A stretch of 64,000 bases of DNA from CAVSCR01 sp963726575 (GTDB lineage Bacteria; Actinomycetota; Actinomycetes; JAHEKZ01). Positions 25,383-33,116 of the stretch are shown here, in pieces. A model generated the notes under the pieces. The model was not told the DNA's origin, did not search any database, and saw nothing but the letters and a program-made list of their open reading frames with translations. The DNA lies in NCBI GenBank assembly GCA_963726575.1, contig CAVSCR010000003.1, positions 558,001 to 622,000 of the forward strand. The letters run 5' to 3'. Within the stretch, counting starts at the first letter, position 1; each line of letters begins with the position of its first letter. Both the position numbers and the translations under genes were made by a program.

Positions 25383-26648
25383 TCAGCCGGTCGACGGCGC
25401 CAAGGTCACCGTGACATCGGACTGCTGGCCACCTCGCTTGATCGTGAGGGTCACGGTGTCGCCCGGCGAGTGGGTGCGGATGGCGACGATCAGCTGCTCG
25501 GCGTCGGTCACGGGTACCCCGTCGACGGCCGTGATGATGTCGCCGGGCTGAATCCCGGCCTTGTCGGCCGGGCCGTTCGGGACCACCGCAGGCTGCCCGT
25601 TCGCCCCACGCTCGGCGACCTTGGCGCCAGGACCGGGGTATCGGACGTCCAGCTCGACGCCGATGATCGGGTGCTCGGCGTGGCCGGTCCGGATGATCTC
25701 CTCAGCGATCCGCCTCGCCTGGTTGATCGGGATGGCGAACCCCAAGCCGATGCTCCCGCTCTGCCCTCCGACCGAGCCGCCCAGGGTCGCGATCGAGCTG
25801 TTCACCCCGATCACCCGAGCCTTCATGTCCACCAGCGGCCCACCGGAGTTGCCGGGGTTGATCGCCGCGTCGGTCTGCAGCGCGCTGATGTAGGAGACAT
25901 CGCCCGTGGCGTCGCCGGCACTCACCGGACGGTCCTTGGCGCTGACGATGCCCGCCGTGACCGTGCCGGACAGGCCGAGCGGGGAGCCGATCGCCAACAC
26001 GGGGTCACCGACCTGCACGGCGTCGGAGTCACCGAGCACAGCAGTGGGCAGCGACTGAACGCTCACCTTGAGGACGGCGAGGTCGTAGCTCGTGTCGCGC
26101 CCCACGATCGTCGCGTCCGCAGACTGGCCGTCGTTGAACGTCACCGTGATCGATCCGCTGGTGGCTCCCGGCTCCACGACGTGGTTGTTGGTCAAGATGT
26201 AGCCGTCGCGACGGATCACGAAACCGGATCCCGTGTCCTCGCCGCCGTTCGGCGCCGTCACCGACACCTGCACCACCGTCGGCAAGACCGCGGCGGCGAC
26301 TCCGGCGACGGAGTCGGTGGGGCGAGCGGTGGGTCCACCGCCGACCGACGGCAGCGTCGCCCCCGGGTCGAGCGTTCGCGCGTCGTGGTGGTTGGCAGCG
26401 GTGTACCCGACCACGCCGCCGAGGAGGCCGGCGATCAGTCCGACCACCACCACGACGCCGAGCCACACCCAGGGTGACCAGGTCGCCTCGCGCACAGTCG
26501 ACGCGGCGGGCGGTTCGGTGATGGCCGGATCGGTGTGCGGCGCGGGAGCCCAGATGGCGCCGTCGGAGAAGGACCCGGGCTGGGACCCCGAGAAGGACAC
26601 GGTCGGCTGCTCGTCCGCAGGCGGCGGGACGGGCGGCTGCTCGGTCAT
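25383..26648 (-). CDS. htrA: HtrA/DegP-like membrane serine protease with PDZ domain
   Basis: 421 residues. Pro/acidic cytoplasmic tail (1–60), one TM segment (WLGVVVVVGLIAGLLGGVVG, ~63–82), trypsin-like domain with catalytic His (TNNHVV), Asp (YDLAVLKV) and Ser (NPGNSGGPL), and a C-terminal PDZ domain (GPADKAGIQPGDIITAVDG). Envelope protein quality control. In M. tuberculosis the homologue is preceded by sigE and rseA; here the gene is instead divergent from the O-methyltransferase with only ~140 bp between, and neither regulator is present. Confidence 0.93.
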   Translation of the reverse strand: MTEQPPVPPPADEQPTVSFSGSQPGSFSDGAIWAPAPHTDPAITEPPAASTVREATWSPWVWLGVVVVVGLIAGLLGGVVGYTAANHHDARTLDPGATLPSVGGGPTARPTDSVAGVAAAVLPTVVQVSVTAPNGGEDTGSGFVIRRDGYILTNNHVVEPGATSGSITVTFNDGQSADATIVGRDTSYDLAVLKVSVQSLPTAVLGDSDAVQVGDPVLAIGSPLGLSGTVTAGIVSAKDRPVSAGDATGDVSYISALQTDAAINPGNSGGPLVDMKARVIGVNSSIATLGGSVGGQSGSIGLGFAIPINQARRIAEEIIRTGHAEHPIIGVELDVRYPGPGAKVAERGANGQPAVVPNGPADKAGIQPGDIITAVDGVPVTDAEQLIVAIRTHSPGDTVTLTIKRGGQQSDVTVTLAPSTG

Positions 26649-26721
26649 CGGTGAACGGGTCCTTCCTGGCAGGTCGCCCCAGCGTAGACAGCACAGTCCA
26701 GGGCCGCTCCGGGTGCCCGCG

Positions 26722-26727
26722 CTAGGC
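26722..26727 (+). promoter_or_regulatory. Candidate -10 element (TAGGCT) for the O-methyltransferase
   Basis: TAGGCT fits the actinobacterial TAnnnT -10 pattern and would start transcription near 26734, downstream of the GTG at 26713. No good -35 hexamer is visible. Confidence 0.35.
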
Positions 26728-26790
26728 TCACCGCGCCGTCCTCAGCCCACTGACCCGACCGACGTCAGGTCCTCGCCCGGGAGGCCCCAC

Positions 26791-27432
26791 ATCACCGGCA
26801 GTCTGCAGAACACCTGGGAGTTCACCCAGGCGTACCTCGCCGAGGACGACGTCCTCATCCAGGCCCGACGCCGGGCCGACGAGGTCGGCTGCGTCCCGGT
26901 ACAGCCCGGTTGCGGAGCCACGCTGCGCTTCCTCGCCGCTGTCCTGGACGCCAAGTCCGTGGTCGAGATCGGCACCGGCACCGGGGTGTCCGGCGTCTGG
27001 CTGTTGCGAGGCATGCACCCCGAGGGCGTGCTGACCTCGGTCGACATCGAGGCCGAGCACACGCGCCTGGCCCGCGAGACGTTCGCCCAGGCAGGCATCG
27101 CCGCGCAGCGCACCCGGTTGATCACCGGTCAGGCGCTCGAGGTACTCCCTCGCCTCACCGACGGCGCCTACGACCTGGTGCTGGCTGATGCCGCCAAGGA
27201 GGAGTACTCCGCCTACCTCGAAGAGGCGGTGCGCCTGCTCCGACCCGGCGGCGTCGTGGCCTTCGACAACGCCCTGTGGCACGACTTCGTCGCCGACCCG
27301 GCACAGCGCGACCCCGTGACGGTCGCGATCCGCGAACTGGTCCGCGCCGTGCGCGACGACGCCCGGCTCGTGCCGGTGCTGCTCCCGGTCGGCGACGGTT
27401 TGCTGTGCGCCAGGGTGCGCCCCACCGACTAG
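26791..27432 (+). CDS. SAM-dependent O-methyltransferase (class I, catechol-type family)
   Basis: About 213 residues. SAM site: VVEIGTGTGVSGVWLLRGM, acidic loop LTSVDIEAEHTRLARETF, metal/catalytic LVLADAAKEEYSAYLEEAV, and GGVVAFDNALWH. Homologue of Rv1220c, next to sigE in M. tuberculosis. The start is unusual: GGGAGG (26779–26784) is followed after six bases by ATC, and starting there gives the family's normal N-terminal length (TGSLQNTWEFTQAYLAEDD). The only upstream in-frame start codon, GTG 26713, lies before the candidate -10 and lacks a ribosome site. Substrate unknown. Confidence 0.82.
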   Translation: MTGSLQNTWEFTQAYLAEDDVLIQARRRADEVGCVPVQPGCGATLRFLAAVLDAKSVVEIGTGTGVSGVWLLRGMHPEGVLTSVDIEAEHTRLARETFAQAGIAAQRTRLITGQALEVLPRLTDGAYDLVLADAAKEEYSAYLEEAVRLLRPGGVVAFDNALWHDFVADPAQRDPVTVAIRELVRAVRDDARLVPVLLPVGDGLLCARVRPTD

Positions 27433-27447
27433 GCCGGTCGGGTCAGG

Positions 27448-27792
27448 TCACACGCCAGGTCCAGGCCCGGCCCGGAAGCCGGCACCGCCTTCGGCGACGG
27501 CGACCACCTCGAAGGTCTCGAAGCTCACTGGTGGCGCACCGATGATCAGGGAACCTGGCGACTCGGCAGCGGCGGGGCGGAAGTCGTCGAGGAACGCGTC
27601 ACGATCCTCGACCGTCGCGAACACGTACGTGCCCTCGAACCACTCGTGCGGGACCATGCGCCACGTCTTCATGTGCAGACCAGCCCGTCCGGTGAATCGG
27701 TCCAGCGAGGTGCCACAGACGTAGTCGCGCAGCTGCTGGGCGACCTCTGGTGGGGAGTCGACCAACGACCAGCGAACGCTCAGTCCGTACAC
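27448..27792 (-). CDS. Small alpha/beta-barrel monooxygenase-like protein
   Basis: 114 residues from GTG at 27792, preceded by GGAGG at good spacing. Content such as VRWSLVDSPPEVAQQLRDYV, RFTGRAGLHMKTWRMVPHEW, YVFATVEDRDAFLDDFRP and SFETFEVVAVAEGG suggests a dimeric ferredoxin-like (ABM/YdhR) fold. Specific function unknown. Lies 16 bp downstream of pepA on the same strand and converges with the O-methyltransferase. Confidence 0.7.
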   Translation of the reverse strand: MYGLSVRWSLVDSPPEVAQQLRDYVCGTSLDRFTGRAGLHMKTWRMVPHEWFEGTYVFATVEDRDAFLDDFRPAAAESPGSLIIGAPPVSFETFEVVAVAEGGAGFRAGPGPGV

Positions 27793-27808
27793 GTTGCCTC
27801 CAGCTCTG

Positions 27809-29347
27809 CTAGGACCGTCGAGCGGTCCGTCGGCGGATGTCGGTCGACGACTCGAGCCAACGCAGCAGCAACCTGGCCCCGAATCCGGTGGCCCCGCGCG
27901 GTAGCTCGTCCACCTCGGAGTCGGAGCGCGCGGGACCGGCCAGGTCGACGTGTGCCCAGGGGATGCCGGCGGCAAACGGCTGCAGGAACAACGCGGCCAC
28001 GATCGCACCGCCGCCGAGCTGCGGATCCCGCCCGATGTTGGACTGGTCGGCGATCGGTGAGTCGATGGCGTAGCGATAGTCCTCGATCAACGGCAGACGC
28101 CACACCGCCTCACCGGTCTCGTGCGCCGCAACTTCCAAAGCCTGCGCCAATTCGTCGTCCGTGGCGAAGAGGCCGGCCACCCGCCGTCCCAGCGCCACCG
28201 TCACGGCCCCGGTCAGCGTCGCCAGGTCGACGATCACGTCGGGGCCCAACCGCGACGCCGCATAGCCGATGGCATCGGCGAGCACGAGACGTCCTTCGGC
28301 GTCGGTGTTCATCACCTCACTCGTCCGTCCGTCGAAGTGCGTGAGCACGTCGCCGGGACGGGTCGCCGAGCCGGAGGGGAGGTTCTCCGCCATGGCCAAC
28401 AGCCCCGTCACGGCCACCGGCACCTCCAGGTCGGCCAGCGCCGACATCACCGCGAGGACGGCGGCCGACCCGGCCATGTCGGTCTTCATGGGCAACATCG
28501 CCGCCGACGGCTTGAGCGACAGGCCGCCGGAGTCGAACGTGATCCCCTTGCCGACCAGCACCACGTGAGGGGTATTCGCGTCGGCACCGCGCGGACGGTA
28601 GGCCAGCTCGATCAGCGCAGGCGGGTGAACCGAACCGGCGCCCACTCCGAGCAGACCGCCGAAGCCGTCGCGTCGCAGGGCCGCCTCGTCGCGCACCCGG
28701 ATCCGCAGCCCGGCCGACTTCGCGACCCGACGAGCCCGCGCCACCATGGCGGTGGGGGTGAGCTCATCGCCGGGGGTGTTGGCGAGGTCGCGCGCCGCGT
28801 ATGTGGCGTCCACGGTGATCCGAGCCAGCCGCACGCTTGCATCGTCGGGGAAGCCGAGCAGGTCGACCCGCCGGACGGGTCGCCGACGGTCGTTCGGGTC
28901 CTTGGTCCGACGGCTGAACGTGTAGGCGGCCAGTCCAACTCCTTCGGCCACGGCCCGCCGGCCGTCGGCGTCGGCGTCGGCGCCGATGCTGGTGGCCAAA
29001 CGACGGTGACCGTTGGCACGTCGCACGCTCGCGGCGGCAGCCCGGCGCAGGTCGACCGGTGACGCGGCACCGACGCCCACCAGCAGCACCTGCTCCACGG
29101 CGAACCCGTCGCGCGCGACCGGGACGGTGGCCAGCTCGCCGGTGCGTCCGGTCACGGCCAGACGGGTCGCCAACGCGGCAAGGTCGAGCTCGAGGGCCTG
29201 TGAGACAGCCGGGCCGTCGGCGCCCAGGTCGGGCGCCTCACCGTCTCCGGGACGGACCGGAAGGGCCACCGTCGTGGCGGTGCGGAGTGCCTGCGCCACG
29301 GACTGCGCCGAGGCCGTGACGTCGGTGGACGAGGAGGAGGGGGCCAC
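27809..29347 (-). CDS. pepA: Leucyl aminopeptidase (M17 family)
   Basis: 512 residues, GTG start with AAAGGA upstream. The C-terminal catalytic domain shows LVGKGITFDSGGLSLKP with metal ligands, MKTDMAGSAAVLAVM, and the signature NTDAEGRLVLADAI. The N-terminal regulatory domain is divergent, as usual. A two-zinc hexameric exopeptidase removing N-terminal residues from peptides in the cytoplasm. All visible metal-binding and catalytic residues are present. Confidence 0.95.
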   Translation of the reverse strand: MAPSSSSTDVTASAQSVAQALRTATTVALPVRPGDGEAPDLGADGPAVSQALELDLAALATRLAVTGRTGELATVPVARDGFAVEQVLLVGVGAASPVDLRRAAAASVRRANGHRRLATSIGADADADGRRAVAEGVGLAAYTFSRRTKDPNDRRRPVRRVDLLGFPDDASVRLARITVDATYAARDLANTPGDELTPTAMVARARRVAKSAGLRIRVRDEAALRRDGFGGLLGVGAGSVHPPALIELAYRPRGADANTPHVVLVGKGITFDSGGLSLKPSAAMLPMKTDMAGSAAVLAVMSALADLEVPVAVTGLLAMAENLPSGSATRPGDVLTHFDGRTSEVMNTDAEGRLVLADAIGYAASRLGPDVIVDLATLTGAVTVALGRRVAGLFATDDELAQALEVAAHETGEAVWRLPLIEDYRYAIDSPIADQSNIGRDPQLGGGAIVAALFLQPFAAGIPWAHVDLAGPARSDSEVDELPRGATGFGARLLLRWLESSTDIRRRTARRS

Positions 29348-29408
29348 GTGGTGATCCTTTCAGGCCCCGACGTGGGTGGGGACGGCCGTCTGCCCAAGAC
29401 GTCGAACA

Positions 29409-29432
29409 GCCCCGGACTCAGAAGTCCGGGGC
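29409..29432 (-). terminator. Perfect 10-bp stem hairpin after the DUF3117 gene
   Basis: GCCCCGGACT and AGTCCGGGGC pair around a CAGA loop, 25 bp beyond the DUF3117 stop codon and before pepA. No T tract, in keeping with high-GC terminators. Confidence 0.65.
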
Positions 29433-29456
29433 CGTCGTCGCGGCAACGTGGAGGGG

Positions 29457-29624
29457 TCAGCCAGCAACGGTGACGAGCTGTCCACCCAGGTCCTTGGCCT
29501 CCTCGGCGTTGAGCTCGACGACCAGCCGGCCACCGCCTTCGAGAGGGACGCGCATCACGATGCCGCGACCCTCCTTGGTGACCTCGAGCGGACCGTCGCC
29601 GGTACGCGGCTTCATGGCCGCCAT
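29457..29624 (-). CDS. DUF3117 small conserved protein
   Basis: 55 residues; near-invariant actinobacterial small protein (homologue of Rv1211): AAMKPRTGDGPLEVTKEGRG, IVMRVPLEGGGRLVVELN, AEEAKDLGGQL. Function unknown. ATG at 29624 with AGGAAGGGG upstream; the longer frame to 29708 is not conserved sequence. It has its own promoter and terminator, consistent with independent and strong expression. Confidence 0.93.
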   Translation of the reverse strand: MAAMKPRTGDGPLEVTKEGRGIVMRVPLEGGGRLVVELNAEEAKDLGGQLVTVAG

Positions 29625-29696
29625 GTCGTTCCCCTTCCTGCCACCGAGGTCCAAAACGCGCGAAATTGGCGCGGCCGACCCATTGCTGTGGGGACC

Positions 29697-29727
29697 ATTA
29701 TCTCCCACGCGGTCAGGAACTGGTCAG
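29697..29727 (-). promoter_or_regulatory. Candidate promoter of the DUF3117 gene
   Basis: On the minus strand CTGACC (29727–29722) and GATAAT (29702–29697) are 19 bp apart, giving a leader of about 65 nt before the DUF3117 start. Confidence 0.5.
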
Positions 29728-30219
29728 CGTCGTCGGGTAGACCGCCTCCATCGACCGCGCGAGGCGGCGCAGGCTGGTGCGCACCCCAGCTGCCAACATG
29801 GGTCGGAGCAGGGGCCACCCGATCCGTCCGAGGCCGCCGAGCGGCAGGTCGAACTGCTCGGCCCAGACGAATCGAGAGCGCTCGGGCCGCCCAGGCAGGG
29901 GTGCAACGACGAAGTACCCGACGCCGCGGACGAGGCGCCCGGTATGGCGCACGACGCAGCGCCGCGGTGGGTCCCAGACGGTCACCACCATCGTGTCCAA
30001 GAAACCCAAGCCCTGCCCGAAGCCGCCGAGCCCGGTCCACGCCTCCAGCCCGCCACCCACGCCCTGCCCCGGTCCACCGCCAGCGCCAGGGGTGGTCGCA
30101 CGCACGACGGTCCCGAGCATCCACTGAGACTGCGCCGGCCAGTCGGTCACGGCCTCCCACACACGTTGCGGTGACGCGTCGATGTCGACGGCCAGCACCA
30201 ACCGACCGGACGCTGTCAA
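29713..30219 (-). CDS. SRPBCC/polyketide cyclase-like protein
   Basis: 168 residues. N-terminal strand and helix RLVLAVDIDASPQRVWEAVT followed by DWPAQSQWMLGTVV is the standard START/SRPBCC opening; the rest has alternating strands (FLDTMVVTVWDPPRR, SRFVWAEQFDLPL) and a long C-terminal helix (RTSLRRLARSMEAVY). These proteins bind hydrophobic ligands in a helix-grip cavity; the ligand is unknown. Overlaps the DivIVA-like gene by 4 nt on the same strand, and lies in the conserved folP2–DUF3117 neighbourhood. Confidence 0.82.
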   Translation of the reverse strand: MTASGRLVLAVDIDASPQRVWEAVTDWPAQSQWMLGTVVRATTPGAGGGPGQGVGGGLEAWTGLGGFGQGLGFLDTMVVTVWDPPRRCVVRHTGRLVRGVGYFVVAPLPGRPERSRFVWAEQFDLPLGGLGRIGWPLLRPMLAAGVRTSLRRLARSMEAVYPTTLTSS

Positions 30220-30554
30220 GGCGACCTTGGGACGTCGCCGAGCGACGCAGCGTCGGAAGCCTCGGGTGCGGAGCCGATGGGATCGCTCGGGCGCAGTGCC
30301 TGTAATTCGACGTCGCGATCGGCGATCTCCTGGCGCAGCCGCAGCAGAACTGCGTCGACCTCAGCCATCCGGTAGCCGCGCAGCCCCAAAGGGAGACGCA
30401 GCTCGTCGAGGTCGGCCGGCACGAGTCGACGTCCGGGAAGCTCGGGCTCGACCCGATCGGCCGGGGCCGACGCCATGGAGTCACCCCGGCCAAGGGCCAG
30501 CAGGGCGACGCCGAAGACCAAAGCGGCGATGACCAGCACCCACAAGACGACCAT
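30216..30554 (-). CDS. Short membrane-anchored DivIVA-domain-like protein
   Basis: 112 residues from ATG at 30554. One TM helix (VVLWVLVIAALVFGVALLAL) then RRLVPADLDELRLPLGLRGY and RMAEVDAVLLRLRQEIADRD. The LGLRGYRMAEVDAVL segment is the DivIVA-domain signature (F/L-x-x-x-xRGY-x-x-x-EVD). Similar short proteins sit beside folP2 and DUF3117 in many actinobacteria. Likely located at the inner membrane; the partner is unknown. Divergent from folP2 with 82 bp between. Confidence 0.8.
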   Translation of the reverse strand: MVVLWVLVIAALVFGVALLALGRGDSMASAPADRVEPELPGRRLVPADLDELRLPLGLRGYRMAEVDAVLLRLRQEIADRDVELQALRPSDPIGSAPEASDAASLGDVPRSP

Positions 30555-30636
30555 GGTCCGATCGTGCCACGCTGACCCGCACGAGCACCGCCAGGCCGGA
30601 CCTACGCGGCCGCAACGGCTCGCGAGAGGAGCTTGG

Positions 30637-31500
30637 GTGCCGCTGAAGCTGGGGGGTCGCGCCTTCGACGCGACCACGTTGCTGGTGATGGCCGTGGTCA
30701 ACCGCACGCCGGACTCGTTCTTCGACCGCGGCCAGAACTATGCCGACGACGCAGCTCGGGAGTCGGTGGCCGCCGCCCTGGCCGACGGGGCCGACGTCGT
30801 GGACATCGGCGGGGTGAAGGCAGGCCCAGGTGACGACGTCGACCTGGCCGAGGAGCTGCGTCGCACCGTCGGTTTCGTCGAACGGATCCGCAGCGACCAT
30901 CCCGATGCCGTGATCAGCGTCGACACCTGGCGCGCCGAGGTCGGCGACGCGGTGTGCCGGGCCGGCGCCGACCTGCTCAACGACGCCTGGGGCGGATACG
31001 ACCCAGACCTGGCCAGGGTCGCGGCACGACACGAGGTCGGGCTGGTGTGCACGCATACCGGAGGCGCCGTGCCTCGCACCCGACCGCATCGCGTCAGCTA
31101 CGACGACGTGATGGCAGACGTCATCGCACGCACGGTCGCGCAGGCTGAGCGCGCTGTAGCGCTTGGCGTCGAGCGCGACGCGATCCTCGTCGACCCGGGG
31201 CATGACTTCGGCAAGAACACCCGCCACTCCCTCGAGGTCACCCGCAGGTTGCCGGAGCTGGTGGCGCAGGGGTGGCCGGTGCTGGTCTCGTTGTCCCACA
31301 AGGACTTCGTGGGCGAGACGCTCGACCGGTCGGTCGACGAGCGACTGGCCGGAACTCTCGCTGCGACAGCGGTCTGCGCGTGGCTGGGTGCGCGCATGTT
31401 CCGGGTGCACGACGTGTCCGCCACCCGCGATGTGGTCGACCTCGTGGCGTCGGTGCGCGGCGACCGCCCGCCGTCGGTGTCGCGGCGCGGCCTCACCTGA
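30637..31500 (+). CDS. folP2: Dihydropteroate synthase paralogue
   Basis: 287 residues, GTG start with GAGAGGAG five bases upstream. TIM barrel of the DHPS family: LLVMAVVNRTPDSFFDRG, GADVVDIGGVKAGPG, AVISVDTWRAEVGDAVCRAG, LLNDAWGGYDPD, ILVDPGHDFGKNTRHSLEVT, WPVLVSLSHKDFVGETL. The GGVKAGPG and LLNDAWGG segments follow the actinobacterial FolP2 branch (Rv1207) rather than FolP1; FolP2 enzymes in mycobacteria lack clear DHPS activity, so a folate step should not be assumed. Confidence 0.88.
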   Translation: MPLKLGGRAFDATTLLVMAVVNRTPDSFFDRGQNYADDAARESVAAALADGADVVDIGGVKAGPGDDVDLAEELRRTVGFVERIRSDHPDAVISVDTWRAEVGDAVCRAGADLLNDAWGGYDPDLARVAARHEVGLVCTHTGGAVPRTRPHRVSYDDVMADVIARTVAQAERAVALGVERDAILVDPGHDFGKNTRHSLEVTRRLPELVAQGWPVLVSLSHKDFVGETLDRSVDERLAGTLAATAVCAWLGARMFRVHDVSATRDVVDLVASVRGDRPPSVSRRGLT

Positions 31501-31501
31501 G

Positions 31502-32116
31502 CTAGGGCTCGGACTCCAGCGTCTCGGCATCCGTGGGGGCGGTCGGCGCGGGCTGGCCGATGGTGGCGGCGATCGCGGCCAGCGCGTCGTCAACCGTGAG
31601 CGTCCAGGTCAATGCGTCGCGGGCCACGGCCCGGACGAATCCCTCCTGCACGAGTGCATCGACCTGCCGACGCAACGGCTCGAAGACACCGTCGGGATCG
31701 AGCACCACCACCGGCTTGCTGTGCAGTCGCAGCGTGCGGGCCACCCACACCTCGAGCAGCTCCTCGAGCGTGCCGAGCCCACCCGGTAAGGCAAGGAAGG
31801 CGTCACTCCTGGCGTCCATGACGCCCTTGCGTTCGCGCATGCCGTCAGTGACGACGAGGTCGTCCGCATCGTGATCGCTCACTTCCTGCCGCATCAGCTG
31901 CCGCGGGATGACGCCCACCGTGCGCGCTCCGCCGGCTCGCGCCGCGCGAGCGACCGCCCCCATGGCGGACACCGAGCCGCCACCGCTCACCAACGTCCAC
32001 CCGCGCGCTGCGATGCCGTTGCCCACGTCTGCCGCGAGCCTCAGGTAGCGCTCGTCGATCCCTTGTGCGGCGGCGCAGAACACGCAGACTGCGAGCGCGG
32101 ATGGTGGGGCCGGCAC
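31502..32116 (-). CDS. LOG family protein (TIGR00730, cytokinin-riboside phosphoribohydrolase-like)
   Basis: 204 residues. VCVFCAAAQGIDERYLRLA, TLVSGGGSVSAMGAVARAA and the LOG signature LPGGLGTLEELLEVW (PGGxGTxxE). Nucleoside-5'-monophosphate phosphoribohydrolase activity is the known LOG reaction. Its homologue (Rv1205) lies beside folP2 in M. tuberculosis. Converges with folP2 (1 bp between stops) and follows a second LOG-fold gene. Confidence 0.88.
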   Translation of the reverse strand: MPAPPSALAVCVFCAAAQGIDERYLRLAADVGNGIAARGWTLVSGGGSVSAMGAVARAARAGGARTVGVIPRQLMRQEVSDHDADDLVVTDGMRERKGVMDARSDAFLALPGGLGTLEELLEVWVARTLRLHSKPVVVLDPDGVFEPLRRQVDALVQEGFVRAVARDALTWTLTVDDALAAIAATIGQPAPTAPTDAETLESEP

Positions 32117-32117
32117 C

Positions 32118-32981
32118 TCAGATGCCCATCAAACCGCCGGCGGCCGACCGCTCTGCTGCCTCCTTCTCGAGCACGGCGTGCAGCTCCTCGGCCTGACGGC
32201 CCTCGGCGTTGACGTCGGCCTCGTGGATCAGCGACACGGCTTCGTCGACGTCGTCAGTGATGTGCATGAGCGCGAGATCGTGAGCAGACGCCTTGCCGCC
32301 GGCGACCAGGCTGTCGCTCAGCCAGTCGAGCAGCCCCTGCCAGTAGGCCGAGCCGTACAGGATCAGCGGGAACGCCGTGACCTTCTGGGTCTGCACCAAC
32401 GTCAGCGCCTCGAACAGCTCATCGAGAGTGCCGTATCCGCCTGGCATGACCACGAATCCCCTGGCGTACTTCACGAACATCATCTTGCGGGCGAAGAAGT
32501 AACGGAAGTTGACGCCGATGTCGACCCAGGGGTTCAAGCCCTGCTCGAAGGGGAGCTCGATGCCCAGGCCGACCGAGACACCGCCGGCCTGGGAGGCGCC
32601 CTTGTTCGCGGCCTCCATGATCCCTGGCCCGCCACCGGTGATCACGGCGAACCCCGCGGCCACCAGCGACGCGGCGAGCCGCTCCGCGTCGGCGTACTCG
32701 GGACTCTCGCGGTGGGTGCGCGCACTGCCGAAGACGCTGACGGCGGGGCCGAGCTCGGCCAGTGCCCCGAAGCCCTCGACGAACTCACTCTGAATCCGCA
32801 GGACCCGCCAGGGATCGGTGTGGACCCAGTCCGAGGGTCCACGGCTCTCCAAGAGGCGCTGGTCGGTCGTCGAGCGCTGGATCTGGCGGCGCCGCAGGAC
32901 GACCTGCCCTCGTCGCTTCTCGGCCGGGCGGGAATTCGCCTCGCTGCCGGCTGAGCCAGCGGGGTCGGAGGGGTCGCTCAT
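32118..32981 (-). CDS. LOG family protein (TIGR00730), longer paralogue
   Basis: 287 residues. Basic N-terminal tail (KRRGQVVLRRRQIQRSTTD, ~22–40), then PAVSVFGSARTHRESPEYAD, FAVITGGGPGIMEAANKGAS, YFFARKMMFVKYARGFVVMP and the PGGYGTLDELFE signature. Same Rossmann-like fold and motif set as its neighbour but only distantly similar to it. The basic extension may bind RNA or an acidic partner. First of the two-gene leftward pair. Confidence 0.88.
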   Translation of the reverse strand: MSDPSDPAGSAGSEANSRPAEKRRGQVVLRRRQIQRSTTDQRLLESRGPSDWVHTDPWRVLRIQSEFVEGFGALAELGPAVSVFGSARTHRESPEYADAERLAASLVAAGFAVITGGGPGIMEAANKGASQAGGVSVGLGIELPFEQGLNPWVDIGVNFRYFFARKMMFVKYARGFVVMPGGYGTLDELFEALTLVQTQKVTAFPLILYGSAYWQGLLDWLSDSLVAGGKASAHDLALMHITDDVDEAVSLIHEADVNAEGRQAEELHAVLEKEAAERSAAGGLMGI

Positions 32982-33036
32982 GCGCAGCAGGCTAACGGGG
33001 GTGCCGGGTGTCCCGACGGAACCTCCGGAACAATTC

Positions 33037-33095
33037 TTGACACTTCAACTGTTCTGTGTTGAACTAACTCCAGAACAGTAATTCAACACTCAACT
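33037..33095 (+). promoter_or_regulatory. yceI promoter with symmetric operator-like repeats
   Basis: TTGACA (33037–33042) and TGAACT (33060–33065) are 17 bp apart. Interleaved inverted repeats surround them: TTCAAC (33044–33049) with GTTGAA (33058–33063), that GTTGAA again with TTCAAC (33082–33087), and CTGTTCTG (33049–33056) with CAGAACAG (33071–33078). A dimeric repressor bound here would cover the spacer, -10 and start. Actinobacterial yceI genes often have a MarR-family neighbour; none is in this window. Confidence 0.6.
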
Positions 33096-33116
33096 ACTTC
33101 GTCCGAGGAGCACCCC

